From contig NYTH01000050.1 of NCBI GenBank assembly GCA_002683405.1, positions 35,302 to 99,301 on the forward strand: a DNA stretch of 64,000 nt, in the 5' to 3' direction. This document shows positions 18,907 through 29,142 of this stretch, piece after piece. The stretch is from Salinisphaeraceae bacterium. Lineage in GTDB: Bacteria > Pseudomonadota > Gammaproteobacteria > Nevskiales > Salinisphaeraceae. Every line of letters begins with the position of its first letter. Positions within the stretch are counted from its first letter, which is position 1. Below the pieces are notes generated by a model, which saw only the letters and a program-made list of their open reading frames with translations, was not told the origin of the DNA and did not search any database. The translations under genes were made by a program, and so were the position numbers.

Positions 18907-19811
18907 GCAGCTCCTCGGCGTCGTTGACGCGGCCGACGCTGTCGCAGCGGCTCGCGGACTATTACGAACTGTGCAAGCCGCGCGTCGTGCTGCTGATCGT
19001 CTTTACCGCCGTGGTCGGCATGTTTCTGGCCACGCCCGGCATGGTGCCGCTGTGGACCCTGCTGTGGAGCACGGTCGGCATCGGGCTCATGGCGGCTTCC
19101 GCCGCCGCGGTCAATCAGGTACTGGACCGTCAGGTCGATGCGCGTATGGCGCGAACCTGCGGCAGGCCGCTGGTGACCGGCAGTCTGGGTGTGCCGGAAT
19201 CCTCGCTGTTCGCGATGATGCTGGGGCTGCTCGGTATGGGCATTCTGTACTACTGGATCAATCCGCTCACCGCCTGGCTGACGCTGTTGACGCTGGTGGG
19301 TTATGCAGGGGTCTATACGCTTTACCTCAAGCGGGCAACGCCGCAGAACATCGTGATTGGTGGCGCGGCCGGGGCGGCCCCGCCCGTGCTGGGCTGGACC
19401 GCGGTCACGGGCACGCTGGACCCGCATGCGCTGCTGCTGTTTGCCATCATCTTCATCTGGACGCCGCCCCACTTCTGGGCGCTGGCCATCGAGCGGCACC
19501 GCGAATACGCGGAAGTGGATATTCCCATGCTGCCGGTCACGCACGGGCTGGAATACACGCGGACCCAGGTGCTGCTCTACACCATCCTCATGGTGCTGGT
19601 CACCCTGCTGCCGTACGCGGTCGGTATGAGCGGCGTGCTCTACCTGGCCGGTGCGCTGGGGCTGGGGGGCTGGTTCATCGTGTACGCTTGGCGGCTGAAA
19701 TTCCGGCCGGTACCGGGTCTGGCCATGAGAACCTTCGGCTATTCAATAATCTACCTGGCCGCCATTTTCGGTCTGCTGCTCATCGACCACTACATGGCAC
19801 CGATCGCATGA
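18903..19811 (+). CDS. ctaB: protohaem IX farnesyltransferase (haem O synthase)
   Basis: UbiA-superfamily prenyltransferase that adds farnesyl to protohaem, making haem O for ctaA. The 302-residue protein has about eight helices. Its two Asp-rich regions are NQVLDRQVDARMARTCGRPL and the loop preceding TPQNIVIGGAAGAAPP. The phrase FIWTPPHFWALAIERH is also diagnostic. ATG 18903 overlaps the ctaA stop; longer upstream reading is inside ctaA. It closes the oxidase biogenesis run. Confidence 0.96.
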   Translation: MSSSSASLTRPTLSQRLADYYELCKPRVVLLIVFTAVVGMFLATPGMVPLWTLLWSTVGIGLMAASAAAVNQVLDRQVDARMARTCGRPLVTGSLGVPESSLFAMMLGLLGMGILYYWINPLTAWLTLLTLVGYAGVYTLYLKRATPQNIVIGGAAGAAPPVLGWTAVTGTLDPHALLLFAIIFIWTPPHFWALAIERHREYAEVDIPMLPVTHGLEYTRTQVLLYTILMVLVTLLPYAVGMSGVLYLAGALGLGGWFIVYAWRLKFRPVPGLAMRTFGYSIIYLAAIFGLLLIDHYMAPIA

Positions 19812-19820
19812 GCCCCGCTG

Positions 19821-19841
19821 GCCGGCCCGGATCGGGCCGGC
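19821..19841. terminator. palindromic hairpin between convergent ctaB and the SH3 gene
   Basis: Perfect 9-bp arms (GCCGGCCCG at 19821-19829 and CGGGCCGGC at 19833-19841) around a 3-base loop, located between two convergent stop codons. There is no T-run, so an intrinsic terminator is only likely by position. Confidence 0.5.
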
Positions 19842-19865
19842 GTGTTCGGCGCCTCGCCGGGGTGC

Positions 19866-20393
19866 TCAGGGGCTTTTGAACAGCGGCCGGAAGGCCCAAC
19901 CGCGCACGTCATCGCGCTGAATCTCGATCCAGTCTTCGCCTGAATCCCGCAGGACGGTAACCGTCTGGTCGGGATAGACCTTGCCGGTGACCGGGTTGTC
20001 CGTCCCCGGCCCGCCGCGCACGTTGATGGTGTCGGTTGCCACCAACTTCGGCTGAGCGCTTCCGGCGCGTCCCGGGGCGAGAGCTTCGCGTTGTTCGCCG
20101 CCGGTAGGGCTGGTCGCCCGGGTATCCGGTGATGACTGCGCGGCCGTACTCGTGCCCGTCTGCTTCGGAGCCGGCGCGTCTGCGGCACCAGTACCTTGAC
20201 TCGGGGCGACGCCCGGCTCGCTGGCGGCGATGGCCGTGCCCTCGTTGACGCGGGTCTGTCTGGCCTGCTTCAGCGTCGCAATCTCGGCCTCGCTGTAGCC
20301 GCGCGCCGAGAGAATGCCCTCGATGGGCAGTAGCCAGACCACGGCGGCCAGGAAGCCGCCACAGACGATCAATAGCAGAATGGTTCGAAACAT
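19866..20393 (-). CDS. membrane-anchored SH3b domain protein
   Basis: A 175-residue protein. It has an N-terminal helix (MFRTILLLIVCGGFLAAVVW), then a low-complexity Ala/Thr/Ser/Pro/Gly linker (about 55-112). The C-terminal bacterial SH3 domain has the usual INVRGGPGTDNPV start and ends DVRGWAFRPLF. SH3b domains often bind peptidoglycan or partner proteins in the envelope; no specific role can be assigned. ATG 20393 starts the helix and is preceded by AAGGGG. It reads opposite to ctaB and divergently from cysJ. Confidence 0.8.
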   Translation of the reverse strand: MFRTILLLIVCGGFLAAVVWLLPIEGILSARGYSEAEIATLKQARQTRVNEGTAIAASEPGVAPSQGTGAADAPAPKQTGTSTAAQSSPDTRATSPTGGEQREALAPGRAGSAQPKLVATDTINVRGGPGTDNPVTGKVYPDQTVTVLRDSGEDWIEIQRDDVRGWAFRPLFKSP

Positions 20394-20739
20394 GTTGATT
20401 GGGTCCCCTTGTTGCCCGCGCGGGCATGCTAGCAAATTTGCGGAATGATCGACGCGATGCGTGCCGGGCGCTGCAGGACCCTGGATCATGGGCGTCTCTC
20501 GTGGTCAGGGCAGCCATGGGCCTTGACGGGTGAGTCGGCCCGGCCAGCGACACAACCGCCCGCGCCCGAGCCATCCGGCACACGATCTCTGACGCGCGTA
20601 CGCTTCGTATATAGACAAAAAAGATATAAAAAAATAATCAATAATGCCTTTTAAATCTAACGGCACGGACTGTATTCTGCGTACCCCAGACTGGGCGGAT
20701 GCCGCCCACCGATCGGTTTTCCAGTAGCGAAACTATGCC
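20394..20739. other. 346-base divergent intergenic region with an AT-rich tract upstream of cysJ
   Basis: No gene is seen here. The first 190 bases are ordinary GC-rich DNA. From about 20605 to 20660 the sequence turns strongly AT-rich, with runs of A and the repeated motif ATAAT. This is the expected location of the cysJ control region; CysB sites in other bacteria are AT-rich and poorly conserved, so a binding site cannot be drawn precisely. Confidence 0.5.
20612..20640 (+). promoter_or_regulatory. candidate sigma-70 promoter for cysJI
   Basis: A -35-like TAGACA (20612-20617), a 17-base A-rich spacer, and a -10-like TAATCA (20635-20640) lie about 100 bases before the cysJ start. Both boxes are imperfect; the call rests on spacing and the local AT-richness. 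Confidence 0.3.
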
Positions 20740-22569
20740 ATGAACAGGGTGCCCATCGCAGAACACACCAGCCCGCTGGATGCGCGGCAGGCGGAACAGC
20801 TGAATCAGCTGATCGATACGCTGTCGCCCACCCAGGTCACCTGGATCAGCGGCTATCTGAGCGGAATCAACGCTGCGCTGAGCGAGGGCCAGGTGGCTGC
20901 GCCGGCCGTGACGGCTCCGGCCGCGCAGAACGAGGCGCGGCTGACCATCCTGTTTGGCTCGCAGACGGGCAACGCCGAAGGCATTGCCGAGCAGCTGCGC
21001 GACCAGGCCATGGCGCGCGGGTTTTCGGCCAGCGTAGTCGACATGGATGATTACAAGCCGAAGGACCTGAAAAAGGAATCCAACGTGGTGGTGATCGTGT
21101 CGACGCACGGCGAGGGCGATCCGCCCGACAACGCCGAGGCGCTGCATGAATTCATCTACGGCAAGAAGGCCCCGAGCCTCGAAGGTGTGAATTTCGCCGT
21201 GCTGGCGCTTGGCGACAGCAGTTACGAGCACTTCTGCAAGACGGGCCAGGACTTCGACGAACAGCTGGAGAAGCTGGGCGCCTACCGGGTGACGCCGCGT
21301 GTGGATTGCGACGTCGATTACGATGACGACGCCGAGGCGTTCATCGCGACCACGCTCGACAAGCTGGACGCCGAGCGGCAGGACGATGCGCATCCCAACG
21401 TGGCGCATATGCCCGCTGCCGCCGCGCCCGCATCGGCCGCGTCCGAGGCCTGGTCGCGCAAGCGCCCGTTTCAGGCCGAATTGCTGACCAACACGGTTCT
21501 TAACGGCCGCGGCTCTGCCAAGGAGGTGCACCACATCGAGTTGTCCACGGAAGACTCCGGGCTTGTCTGGGAGCCGGGCGATTCCATTGGCGTGGTGGCG
21601 AGCAACGCGCCGGCGGTGGTCGACGAGCTGATAGGCGCTCTGGCGCTGGACGGTGATGAAATCGTGACCGGTGTGGATGGCGAAATTGCCCTGCGCGACG
21701 CGCTGACCCGGCAATACGAGATCACCACGCTGACGCGGCCGTTCGTGGAGAAATATGCCCAGCTGGCCGAGTCCGAAGAGCTGGACGCGCTGCTGGCCGA
21801 AGACAACCGCGAGGCGTTCGCGCAGTTCATTGACGGTCGGCATATCGTGGATCTGGTCGAGCGCTTCCCGGCCGAGGGCCTCAACGGGTCCGATCTGGTT
21901 CGTATATTGCGCAAGCTGCCGCCCCGTCTGTATTCCATTGCCAGCAGTCATTCCGCCGACCCTGACGAGGTGCATCTGACCGTTGCAGCGGTGCGCTACG
22001 ACAGCCACGGCCGCCACCGTGAGGGTGTCGCGTCGGTTCACCTGGCTGACCGGGTCGGCGATGAGGGTGAAGTGTCGATCTACGTGGACCGGAACAAGAA
22101 TTTCCGCCTGCCGGAAGACAATGACCGGCCGATCATCATGATCGGTCCGGGCACCGGCGTGGCGCCGTTCCGCGCGTTCATGCAGGAGCGCGAGGAGCGC
22201 GAGGCGGCCGGGCGCAACTGGCTGTTCTTCGGCGCCCAGCATTTCCTGAGCGATTTCTACTATCAGACCGACTGGCTGCGCTGGCGCGACAGCGGTCTGC
22301 TGAGCCGCATCGACGTGGCCTTTTCCCGGGACCAGGCCGAGAAAATCTACGTGCAGCAGCGATTGCGCGAGCAGGGTCGCGAGCTGTGGGCCTGGCTGCA
22401 GGACGGCGCCAATATCTACGTTTGCGGTGACGCCGACGCCATGGCGCACGACGTGCACGAAGCGCTGATCGACATCATCTCCGAGCATGGCGGCCTGGAC
22501 GCGGCCGAGGCCGCAGATCATCTCAAGCAGCTTCAGAAGGACAAGCGCTACCAGCGGGACGTCTACTGA
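20740..22569 (+). CDS. cysJ: sulfite reductase [NADPH] flavoprotein alpha subunit
   Basis: Electron-donor subunit for assimilatory sulfite reduction. The 609-residue protein has an N-terminal flavodoxin domain (LFGSQTGNAEGIAEQ, about 71-85; STHGEGDPPDNA). An FAD-binding domain follows (RLYSIASSHS), then the NADPH module (GPGTGVAPFRAFMQER, CGDADAMAHDV). It ends with the family's aromatic tail KRYQRDVY. It passes electrons to CysI, encoded 111 bases downstream. Confidence 0.97.
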   Translation: MNRVPIAEHTSPLDARQAEQLNQLIDTLSPTQVTWISGYLSGINAALSEGQVAAPAVTAPAAQNEARLTILFGSQTGNAEGIAEQLRDQAMARGFSASVVDMDDYKPKDLKKESNVVVIVSTHGEGDPPDNAEALHEFIYGKKAPSLEGVNFAVLALGDSSYEHFCKTGQDFDEQLEKLGAYRVTPRVDCDVDYDDDAEAFIATTLDKLDAERQDDAHPNVAHMPAAAAPASAASEAWSRKRPFQAELLTNTVLNGRGSAKEVHHIELSTEDSGLVWEPGDSIGVVASNAPAVVDELIGALALDGDEIVTGVDGEIALRDALTRQYEITTLTRPFVEKYAQLAESEELDALLAEDNREAFAQFIDGRHIVDLVERFPAEGLNGSDLVRILRKLPPRLYSIASSHSADPDEVHLTVAAVRYDSHGRHREGVASVHLADRVGDEGEVSIYVDRNKNFRLPEDNDRPIIMIGPGTGVAPFRAFMQEREEREAAGRNWLFFGAQHFLSDFYYQTDWLRWRDSGLLSRIDVAFSRDQAEKIYVQQRLREQGRELWAWLQDGANIYVCGDADAMAHDVHEALIDIISEHGGLDAAEAADHLKQLQKDKRYQRDVY

Positions 22570-22680
22570 CCGGCTCGCCCGGCGGGCGCTTGCCCGGCGC
22601 GACGCGTTATCCTTGCATGACTTCAGGCGCCCGGGCGTTCGCTCGGGCGGCCACTTTCCACGCACGGCAATCAGGCTGAT

Positions 22681-24384
22681 ATGGCTGACGAGCAGACAAA
22701 GCTTTCCGACGTCGAATACATCAAGGCCCGCAGCAACTACCTGCGCGGCACAATCATGGAGGGGTTGAGCGATCCCGTGACAGGCGCCATCAGCGCCGAC
22801 GACGCGCAGCTCACCAAGTATCATGGCGCCTACATCCAGGACGATCGCGACCTGCGATCCGAACGCAAGCAGCAGAAGCTGGAGCCCCACTACCAGTTCC
22901 TGCTCAGACTGCGTCTACCGGCGGGGGTGCTGAGCAGCGATCAGTGGCTGAAGCTCGACGAGTTTGCCCACGAGTACGCCAACGGCACCCTGCGGCTGAC
23001 CACCCGGCAGACCTTCCAGTACCACGGCGTTCTCAAGAAGGACCTCAAACCCCTGATCGCGGGATGCTGCGGTATCGGCATCGACTCCATCGGCGCCTGC
23101 GGCGACGTCAATCGCAACGTGGTGGCCAATACCAACCCGTATGAAAGCCGGGCGCATCAGGCGGTGCACGATTATTCCCGCCTGATCAGCGAGCACCTGC
23201 TGTGGAAGTCCTCCGCCTACGAGCAGATCTGGCTGGACAGGCCCGCGGCCGAGCAGGAAGAGGAGCCCGTCTACGGCAGCACCTACCTGCCGCGCAAGTT
23301 CAAGATCGCCGTCGCCATTCCGCCACTCAACGATGCCGACGTCTTCGCCAACGACATTGGCCTGATTGCCATCGTCGAAGCGGGCGAGCTGCAGGGTTTC
23401 AACGTCGCCATCGGCGGCGGCATGGGCGCCACTTACGGCGATGAAGCGACCTATCCCCGGCTGGGAACGGTGATCGGCTACTGCCCGGCCGAACAGGCGG
23501 TCGAGGTCTGCGAAAAGATCATCACAGTACAGCGTGATCTGGGCGACCGGACCGAGCGCAAGCATGCCCGATTCAAGTACACGGTCGACGATCACGGGGC
23601 CGACGGGATTCGCGCCGAAGTCGACAAGCGCCTCTCGGCCGCGCTGGAGCCGGCCCGGCCCTACCATTTCGACCACAACGGTGACCGCTATGGCTGGACG
23701 GAAGGCGAGGACGGCAATCATCACCTGACGCTGTTCGTGGAGAACGGCCGCGTGGCCGACTTTCCCGACTACAAGCTGATGACCGGTCTGCGCGAGCTCG
23801 TGAAGCTGCATGACGGCGATATACGCGTCACCTGCAACCAGAACCTGGTGTTTGCCAATATCCCGCCGGCGCGCCGCGAGGCCATCGAGGCGGTGGTAGC
23901 GCATTATCAGCTTGATGACGGTAGCCGCGGCTCGGCACTGCGGCGCGCGTCCATGTCCTGCGTGGCCTTTCCCACCTGCGGGCTGGCCATGGCCGAGGCC
24001 GAACGCTACCTGCCCACCCTGATCGACAAGCTCGACAAGATCATGCGGGAAGCCGGTCTGGAGGACGACCCCATCGTGATTCGCATGACGGGTTGCCCCA
24101 ATGGCTGCGCGCGCCCGTATCTGGGCGAGATCGGCTTCACCGGCAAGGCGCCCGGCAAGTACAACCTGTACCTGGGGGCTTCATTCTCGGGCGAAAGGCT
24201 CAACAAGCTCTACCGCGAGAATATCGGCGAGGATGAGATCCTGGCCGAGCTGGCGCCAATGATTCACCGCTACGCCGAGCAGCGCGAACCCGGCGAGCGC
24301 TTCGGCGATTTCGTGGTTCGGGTCGGCATCATCAAGCCGACGCTGGAAGGGCGGGACTTCCACGTCGACGCCGAGCCCGCCTGA
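22681..24384 (+). CDS. cysI: sulfite reductase [NADPH] hemoprotein beta subunit
   Basis: Reduces sulfite to sulfide with a coupled sirohaem and 4Fe-4S centre. The 567-residue length is normal. The four cluster cysteines lie in [10 protein letters not shown] and [10 protein letters not shown], and the sirohaem-binding arginine region [12 protein letters not shown] is near residues 102-113. It follows cysJ on the same strand with a 111-base gap containing GC-rich inverted repeats. cysH, cysG and cysD/N are not in this window. Confidence 0.97.
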   Translation: MADEQTKLSDVEYIKARSNYLRGTIMEGLSDPVTGAISADDAQLTKYHGAYIQDDRDLRSERKQQKLEPHYQFLLRLRLPAGVLSSDQWLKLDEFAHEYANGTLRLTTRQTFQYHGVLKKDLKPLIAGCCGIGIDSIGACGDVNRNVVANTNPYESRAHQAVHDYSRLISEHLLWKSSAYEQIWLDRPAAEQEEEPVYGSTYLPRKFKIAVAIPPLNDADVFANDIGLIAIVEAGELQGFNVAIGGGMGATYGDEATYPRLGTVIGYCPAEQAVEVCEKIITVQRDLGDRTERKHARFKYTVDDHGADGIRAEVDKRLSAALEPARPYHFDHNGDRYGWTEGEDGNHHLTLFVENGRVADFPDYKLMTGLRELVKLHDGDIRVTCNQNLVFANIPPARREAIEAVVAHYQLDDGSRGSALRRASMSCVAFPTCGLAMAEAERYLPTLIDKLDKIMREAGLEDDPIVIRMTGCPNGCARPYLGEIGFTGKAPGKYNLYLGASFSGERLNKLYRENIGEDEILAELAPMIHRYAEQREPGERFGDFVVRVGIIKPTLEGRDFHVDAEPA

Positions 24385-24421
24385 CCGGCTACGCCGCCGC
24401 GCTCGCCGGACAGGCCGCTAT

Positions 24422-25072
24422 ATGACACCGGATTCGTCCGCCGAATGGCGCCAGGCGGCCGCGCACATCAGCCGCAATGATCCGGCCATGGCACGGCTCG
24501 TGCGCGCCTACGGGCCCTGTACGCTCAGGGTCGGCCATCCCCACAGTCCCTTCGCCGCCCTGCTGGGGGCGATTGTCTCGCAGCAGCTGGCCACCCGCGC
24601 CGCTGCGACCATTCACGGCCGGCTGCTGTCGCTGTTTCCGCGTCGAAGGCCCAGTCCCCGGGTGCTGCTGGGGCTCAGCGACGAGGCCTTGCGGGGCGCG
24701 GGGCTGTCGCGCAACAAGATGCTGGCGGTGCGCGATCTGGCGACGCGCTGCCGCAACGGCAGCCTGCCCGGACGGGCGGCCATGCAGGCCATGGATGACG
24801 AGGCGGTAATCGAGCGGCTGGTGGCGGTGCGGGGGATCGGCCGATGGACGGCCGAAATGCTGCTCATATTCTGTCTGGGGCGGCCGGATATTCTGCCCGT
24901 CGATGACCTGGGTATCCGGCGCGGCTGTCAGTATCTGCTGGGACTGCCGGACTTGCCGGATGCGCGCGCGCTGACGCGCTACGCCCACCCCTGGCGACCT
25001 TACCGCTCGGTGGCCTGCTGGTATTTGTGGCGTCTGGCTGAAAACCCCGGCCTGACGCGCCCCGACGCCTGA
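24422..25072 (+). CDS. DNA-3-methyladenine glycosylase II-like protein
   Basis: HhH-GPD superfamily base-excision enzyme removing alkylated purines. The 216-residue protein has GAIVSQQLATRAAATIHGRL, then a helix-hairpin-helix in VRGIGRWTAEML. The catalytic aspartate is in LPVDDLGIRRG. It lacks the extra N-terminal domain of E. coli AlkA and resembles the shorter MAG/AlkA type. It starts 37 bases after cysI; a functional link is not apparent. Confidence 0.88.
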   Translation: MTPDSSAEWRQAAAHISRNDPAMARLVRAYGPCTLRVGHPHSPFAALLGAIVSQQLATRAAATIHGRLLSLFPRRRPSPRVLLGLSDEALRGAGLSRNKMLAVRDLATRCRNGSLPGRAAMQAMDDEAVIERLVAVRGIGRWTAEMLLIFCLGRPDILPVDDLGIRRGCQYLLGLPDLPDARALTRYAHPWRPYRSVACWYLWRLAENPGLTRPDA

Positions 25073-25104
25073 AGCCGTGGTCTTCGCAGGGCGCGGGCGT
25101 GGCG

Positions 25105-25299
25105 TCAGTGCGTGACGATCAGGCCGCGTAGCGCGAAGAAGAAGAACGCCAGTAGCGTCACGAGCACCGCAATCTGGGCGGCGGCCGGACTCATCCAGGC
25201 CGAAAAGATGAACGAGACCAGAAACGCGGCCACGCAGCCGATGGCCAGAAGGACGATGGCCAGAAGTATGCCCAGAAGAAGCGCGCCTGCCTTGCTCAT
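25105..25299 (-). CDS. small two-helix membrane protein of unknown function
   Basis: A 64-residue frame with two hydrophobic stretches (LLLGILLAIVLLAIGCVAAF, about 7-26, and QIAVLVTLLAFFFFALRGLI, about 42-61), giving a helical hairpin. I do not recognise the family. It lies downstream of the rpoH terminator on the same strand and convergent with the glycosylase gene. Clean coding context and typical membrane composition support it, but expression is unproven. Confidence 0.6.
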   Translation of the reverse strand: MSKAGALLLGILLAIVLLAIGCVAAFLVSFIFSAWMSPAAAQIAVLVTLLAFFFFALRGLIVTH

Positions 25300-25367
25300 T
25301 TGACTCTTTCCGATGCGATAGTGACGAGCCGGGAGTTTGACGCTAATCCCCGGCGAGGTCCAGCGAC

Positions 25368-25395
25368 AAAAAAACCGGCCGCGAGGGCCGGTTTT
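25368..25395 (-). terminator. intrinsic terminator of rpoH
   Basis: Perfect 10-bp arms (AAAACCGGCC at 25371-25380 and GGCCGGTTTT at 25386-25395) with a 5-base loop. On the minus strand it is followed by a seven-T run (A-run 25368-25374). It begins 21 bases after the rpoH stop. Confidence 0.88.
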
Positions 25396-25416
25396 CTATG
25401 CGTGCGGGATAAGGCT

Positions 25417-26307
<891 letters not shown>

Positions 26308-26401
26308 CAGTGTTGCCTTAGCCTCCTTGGGGCTTGAGCAGTCGTCGGCTTGTCAGCACCCAACAGTCTAGCAAGCCGGCCTGCGTTTCTCTACTGTCGG
26401 T

Positions 26402-26428
26402 TAAGACAGCACGCGGGAGGGAAAGTTC
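26402..26428 (-). promoter_or_regulatory. candidate sigma-E-type promoter for rpoH
   Basis: On the minus strand, GAACTT (26428-26423), a 16-base spacer and TCTTA (26406-26402) match the GAACTT-N16-TCTGA pattern of the E. coli rpoH sigma-E promoter except for one base. A start near 26396 would give a leader of about 90 bases. Confidence 0.5.
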
Positions 26429-26489
26429 GCTGTCTTGAGCCACATAAGTTGCTCTTTAGACAGTATTTATACGGAGACGTGCGGGGTGG

Positions 26490-27482
26490 TCAGCGCGGCT
26501 GGATCGCGCTGAGCCGGCGGGACACCGTCAGCGCCGATCCCAGCCACCCCAGTACGATACCGCAGCCCAGCAGGGCCATGGATCCGGTAAAACCCAGACC
26601 CGACAGCACAAAGCCGCTGTCGTACAGTCCGGCGAGGTGGCGAACCGGGCCGCCGAGCGCCAGCAGCGCGACGACCAGCAGCAGCCAGGCCAGCACGCCG
26701 CCGGCCAGCCCGTACCAGAACCCGGCGTAGAGGAAGGGCCGCCGGATGAAGCCGTCGGTGGCGCCCAGGAGCCTGAGGATGCGTATTTCCTCGCGGCGAT
26801 TCTCAATGTCCAGGCGAATGGTGTTGCCCACGATGAACAGCACGGCCAGACCCAGCAGCAGGGCGATGATGAACACCGCCCGGCGCAGGACGTCCAGCAT
26901 GGCGTAGAGCCGGTTAAGCCAGGCCTGATCCATCTGCGCCCGATCCACCTCGGGCAGGGCGGCCAGGCTGCGCAGCATGGCGTCGATCTTCATGGGTCCT
27001 AGCGCGGTATCCGGCTGCACCACGATGGTCGCGGGTAGCGGATTGTCCGCCACGATATCCAGCGCATCGCCAAAGCCGGACAGCTCGCGGAACTCGGCCA
27101 GGGCCTCATCGCGCGAAATGTAGCGAGTGCGCGTCACGCCGTCGCGCTGCGAAATACGCCGCGTGAGCGCCCGCCCCGCCTCCGGCGTGACCGTGTCGCG
27201 CAGAAACAGCGAGGCCTGCAGGCTGCCCTGCCAGCCAAGCGATACCGCGTCCACGTTTTTCAGCGCCACCCACAGACCGGCCGGCAGGGCCAGGGTGATG
27301 CCGATGACGGCGGCGGTAAGCAGGCTGCCCAGTGGCTTGGCGTACAGCCGCATCAGGCTGTCCAGGAAATCGCGCTTGTGCTGCTGCCCCAGCCGGGCGC
27401 CCAGCCACGGCCGGCCGCGGTCGCGCCGGGCAGCCCGGCCGGGCGAGGCCGGCGGTGGCCGGTTGGGATGGGGCTGGTTCAT
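26490..27482 (-). CDS. ftsX: cell division protein FtsX
   Basis: Membrane subunit of the FtsEX complex, which controls septal peptidoglycan hydrolases through periplasmic activators. The 330-residue protein has a basic cytoplasmic N-terminus (Pro/Arg-rich). Helix 1 is at about 55-77, with an extracytoplasmic loop to about 205, then three helices to the C-terminus. The final region (AIQPR) and the block NRREEIRILRLLGATDGFI are family-typical. It overlaps ftsE by 4 bases. Confidence 0.95.
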   Translation of the reverse strand: MNQPHPNRPPPASPGRAARRDRGRPWLGARLGQQHKRDFLDSLMRLYAKPLGSLLTAAVIGITLALPAGLWVALKNVDAVSLGWQGSLQASLFLRDTVTPEAGRALTRRISQRDGVTRTRYISRDEALAEFRELSGFGDALDIVADNPLPATIVVQPDTALGPMKIDAMLRSLAALPEVDRAQMDQAWLNRLYAMLDVLRRAVFIIALLLGLAVLFIVGNTIRLDIENRREEIRILRLLGATDGFIRRPFLYAGFWYGLAGGVLAWLLLVVALLALGGPVRHLAGLYDSGFVLSGLGFTGSMALLGCGIVLGWLGSALTVSRRLSAIQPR

Positions 27483-28162
27483 GACGCTTCTGCCGTCGCC
27501 ATGTGGCCGTGTTCCAGCACGATCTGGCGATAGGGCAGGCTGCTGATGAGGTTCAGGTCGTGCGTGGCAATCAGCACGCTTGTGCCGCCCTCGTTGAGCC
27601 GCGCGAACAAACGCATGATTTCGGCGGACAGGGCCGGGTCGAGATTGCCGGTCGGCTCGTCCGCCAGCAGCAGATACGGCCGGCCGACGACCGCGCGGGC
27701 AATGCCGACACGCTGCTGTTCACCGCCGGAGAGCGTGACCGGCAGCTTGTCCCGGTACCGCAGCAGCCCGACGGTGTCGAGCGCCGCGTCGACGCGGCGC
27801 GCGATGTCGGTCGGCCGCATGCCCCGCAGCAGTAGCGGCATGGCGGCGTTGTCGAAGACGCTACGGTCGTAGAGCAGGCTGTAGTCCTGGAAGATCAGGC
27901 CGAGCCCCTGGCGATAGCGGGGAATGCCGGCGGCGGGGATGGACGACAGGTTGCGACGGTTGATGATGACCTGGCCGCGGCTGGGACGCTCGATCAGCGC
28001 AATCAGCTTGAGCAGCGTGGATTTGCCTGCGCCCGAGTGGCCGGTCAGGAAGGCCATTTCGCCCCGCGCCAGCGAAAAGCTGACCCGATCCAGCGCAAGC
28101 TGTCCGCCGGCATAGCGCTTGACCACTTCGCGCAGTTCGATGATGGCGGGTGCGCTGCTCAT
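27479..28162 (-). CDS. ftsE: cell division ATP-binding protein FtsE
   Basis: ABC-type ATPase partner of FtsX. The 227-residue protein has Walker A GHSGAGKSTLLK, signature LSGGEQQRVGIAR and Walker B LLLADEPTGNLDP, and an H-loop in IATHDLNL. It lies between ftsY and ftsX in the conserved ftsY-ftsE-ftsX-rpoH order, 17 bases from ftsY. Confidence 0.96.
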   Translation of the reverse strand: MSSAPAIIELREVVKRYAGGQLALDRVSFSLARGEMAFLTGHSGAGKSTLLKLIALIERPSRGQVIINRRNLSSIPAAGIPRYRQGLGLIFQDYSLLYDRSVFDNAAMPLLLRGMRPTDIARRVDAALDTVGLLRYRDKLPVTLSGGEQQRVGIARAVVGRPYLLLADEPTGNLDPALSAEIMRLFARLNEGGTSVLIATHDLNLISSLPYRQIVLEHGHMATAEAS

Positions 28163-28179
28163 GCTGCTGCTGCGGGCCC

Positions 28180-29142
28180 TTACTTGTCGCCGTACAGCGC
28201 GCTCATGAAGGCTTCGCTGTCGAAGGGGCCAAGATCATCCACGCCTTCGCCCACGCCAATGAAACGGATGGGCAGCTTCAGCTTCTGGGCAATCGCAAAC
28301 ACCACGCCACCGCGGGCCGTACCGTCGAGCTTGGTGACCGCAAGGCCGGTCACGCCGACCGCCTCGTGAAACTGCTGGGCCTGCTGCAGGGCGTTGCCGC
28401 CGGTGGTTGCGTCCACCACCAGCAGGACTTCGTGCGGGGCGGTGTCGTCCTGTTTGCCCAGCACGCGCCGGACCTTCTTGAGCTCGTCCATGAGATGGCC
28501 CTGCGTGTGCAGGCGCCCGGCGGTATCGACGATGAGCACATCGGTGTTGCGCGCGCGGGCGGCCGCGAGCGCGTCATAGCCCACCGACGCCGGGTCCGAC
28601 CCGGTGGGCTGGGCGATGACCGGCACGCTGTTGCGCCGGCCCCATTCCTGCAGCTGCTCGACGGCCGCCGCGCGAAAGGTATCGCCGGCGGCCAGCATGA
28701 CCGATTTGCCCTGATTCTTCAGATGCGCCGCCACCTTGCCAATGGTGGTCGTCTTGCCCACGCCGTTGACGCCCACCATGAGGATGACGAACGGCCGGAC
28801 GTCGTCCGGAATCTCGAGCGGACCGTCGCAGGGCGCCAGTATGCTGCCCAGGTGCTCGCGCAACGCGCGGCCCAGCTCGACCGGCTTGTAGAGCTTGCCG
28901 CCGTCGAACAGCGTCTGCAGCCGGCCGATGACCTGCTGCGTGGCGTCAACGCCGATGTCGGCCAGCAGCAGCTGGGTTTCAAGCTCGTCGATGGCGTCCT
29001 GATCCACCCGGTCGCCAGGCAGCAGGTTGCGCAGATCGTAGGTCAGCCAGGAGTCACCCCGGTTGATGCGCGCCCGCAGCCGCGTGACGAAACCCGGATT
29101 CTTGAACCGCGAATACGCGGTTGTCGCGTGCTTTTCAGCCAT
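28180..29142 (-). CDS. ftsY: signal recognition particle receptor FtsY
   Basis: SRP-GTPase docking ribosome-nascent-chain complexes at the membrane. The 320-residue protein consists mainly of the NG domain. The P-loop is [13 protein letters not shown], with [31 protein letters not shown] and the closing [12 protein letters not shown]. Starting at ATG 29142 ([13 protein letters not shown]) the acidic N-terminal A domain of E. coli FtsY is missing, so this is the short form. It overlaps the end of hemL by 8 bases. The frame extends upstream to 29241, but inside hemL. Confidence 0.94.
   Translation of the reverse strand: MAEKHATTAYSRFKNPGFVTRLRARINRGDSWLTYDLRNLLPGDRVDQDAIDELETQLLLADIGVDATQQVIGRLQTLFDGGKLYKPVELGRALREHLGSILAPCDGPLEIPDDVRPFVILMVGVNGVGKTTTIGKVAAHLKNQGKSVMLAAGDTFRAAAVEQLQEWGRRNSVPVIAQPTGSDPASVGYDALAAARARNTDVLIVDTAGRLHTQGHLMDELKKVRRVLGKQDDTAPHEVLLVVDATTGGNALQQAQQFHEAVGVTGLAVTKLDGTARGGVVFAIAQKLKLPIRFIGVGEGVDDLGPFDSEAFMSALYGDK

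Noticed and set aside
20638..22890. 750-residue minus-strand ORF opposite cysJ
   Set aside because: Long antisense frames are common in GC-rich DNA. The plus strand encodes an unmistakable CysJ, and the antisense product has no family motif.
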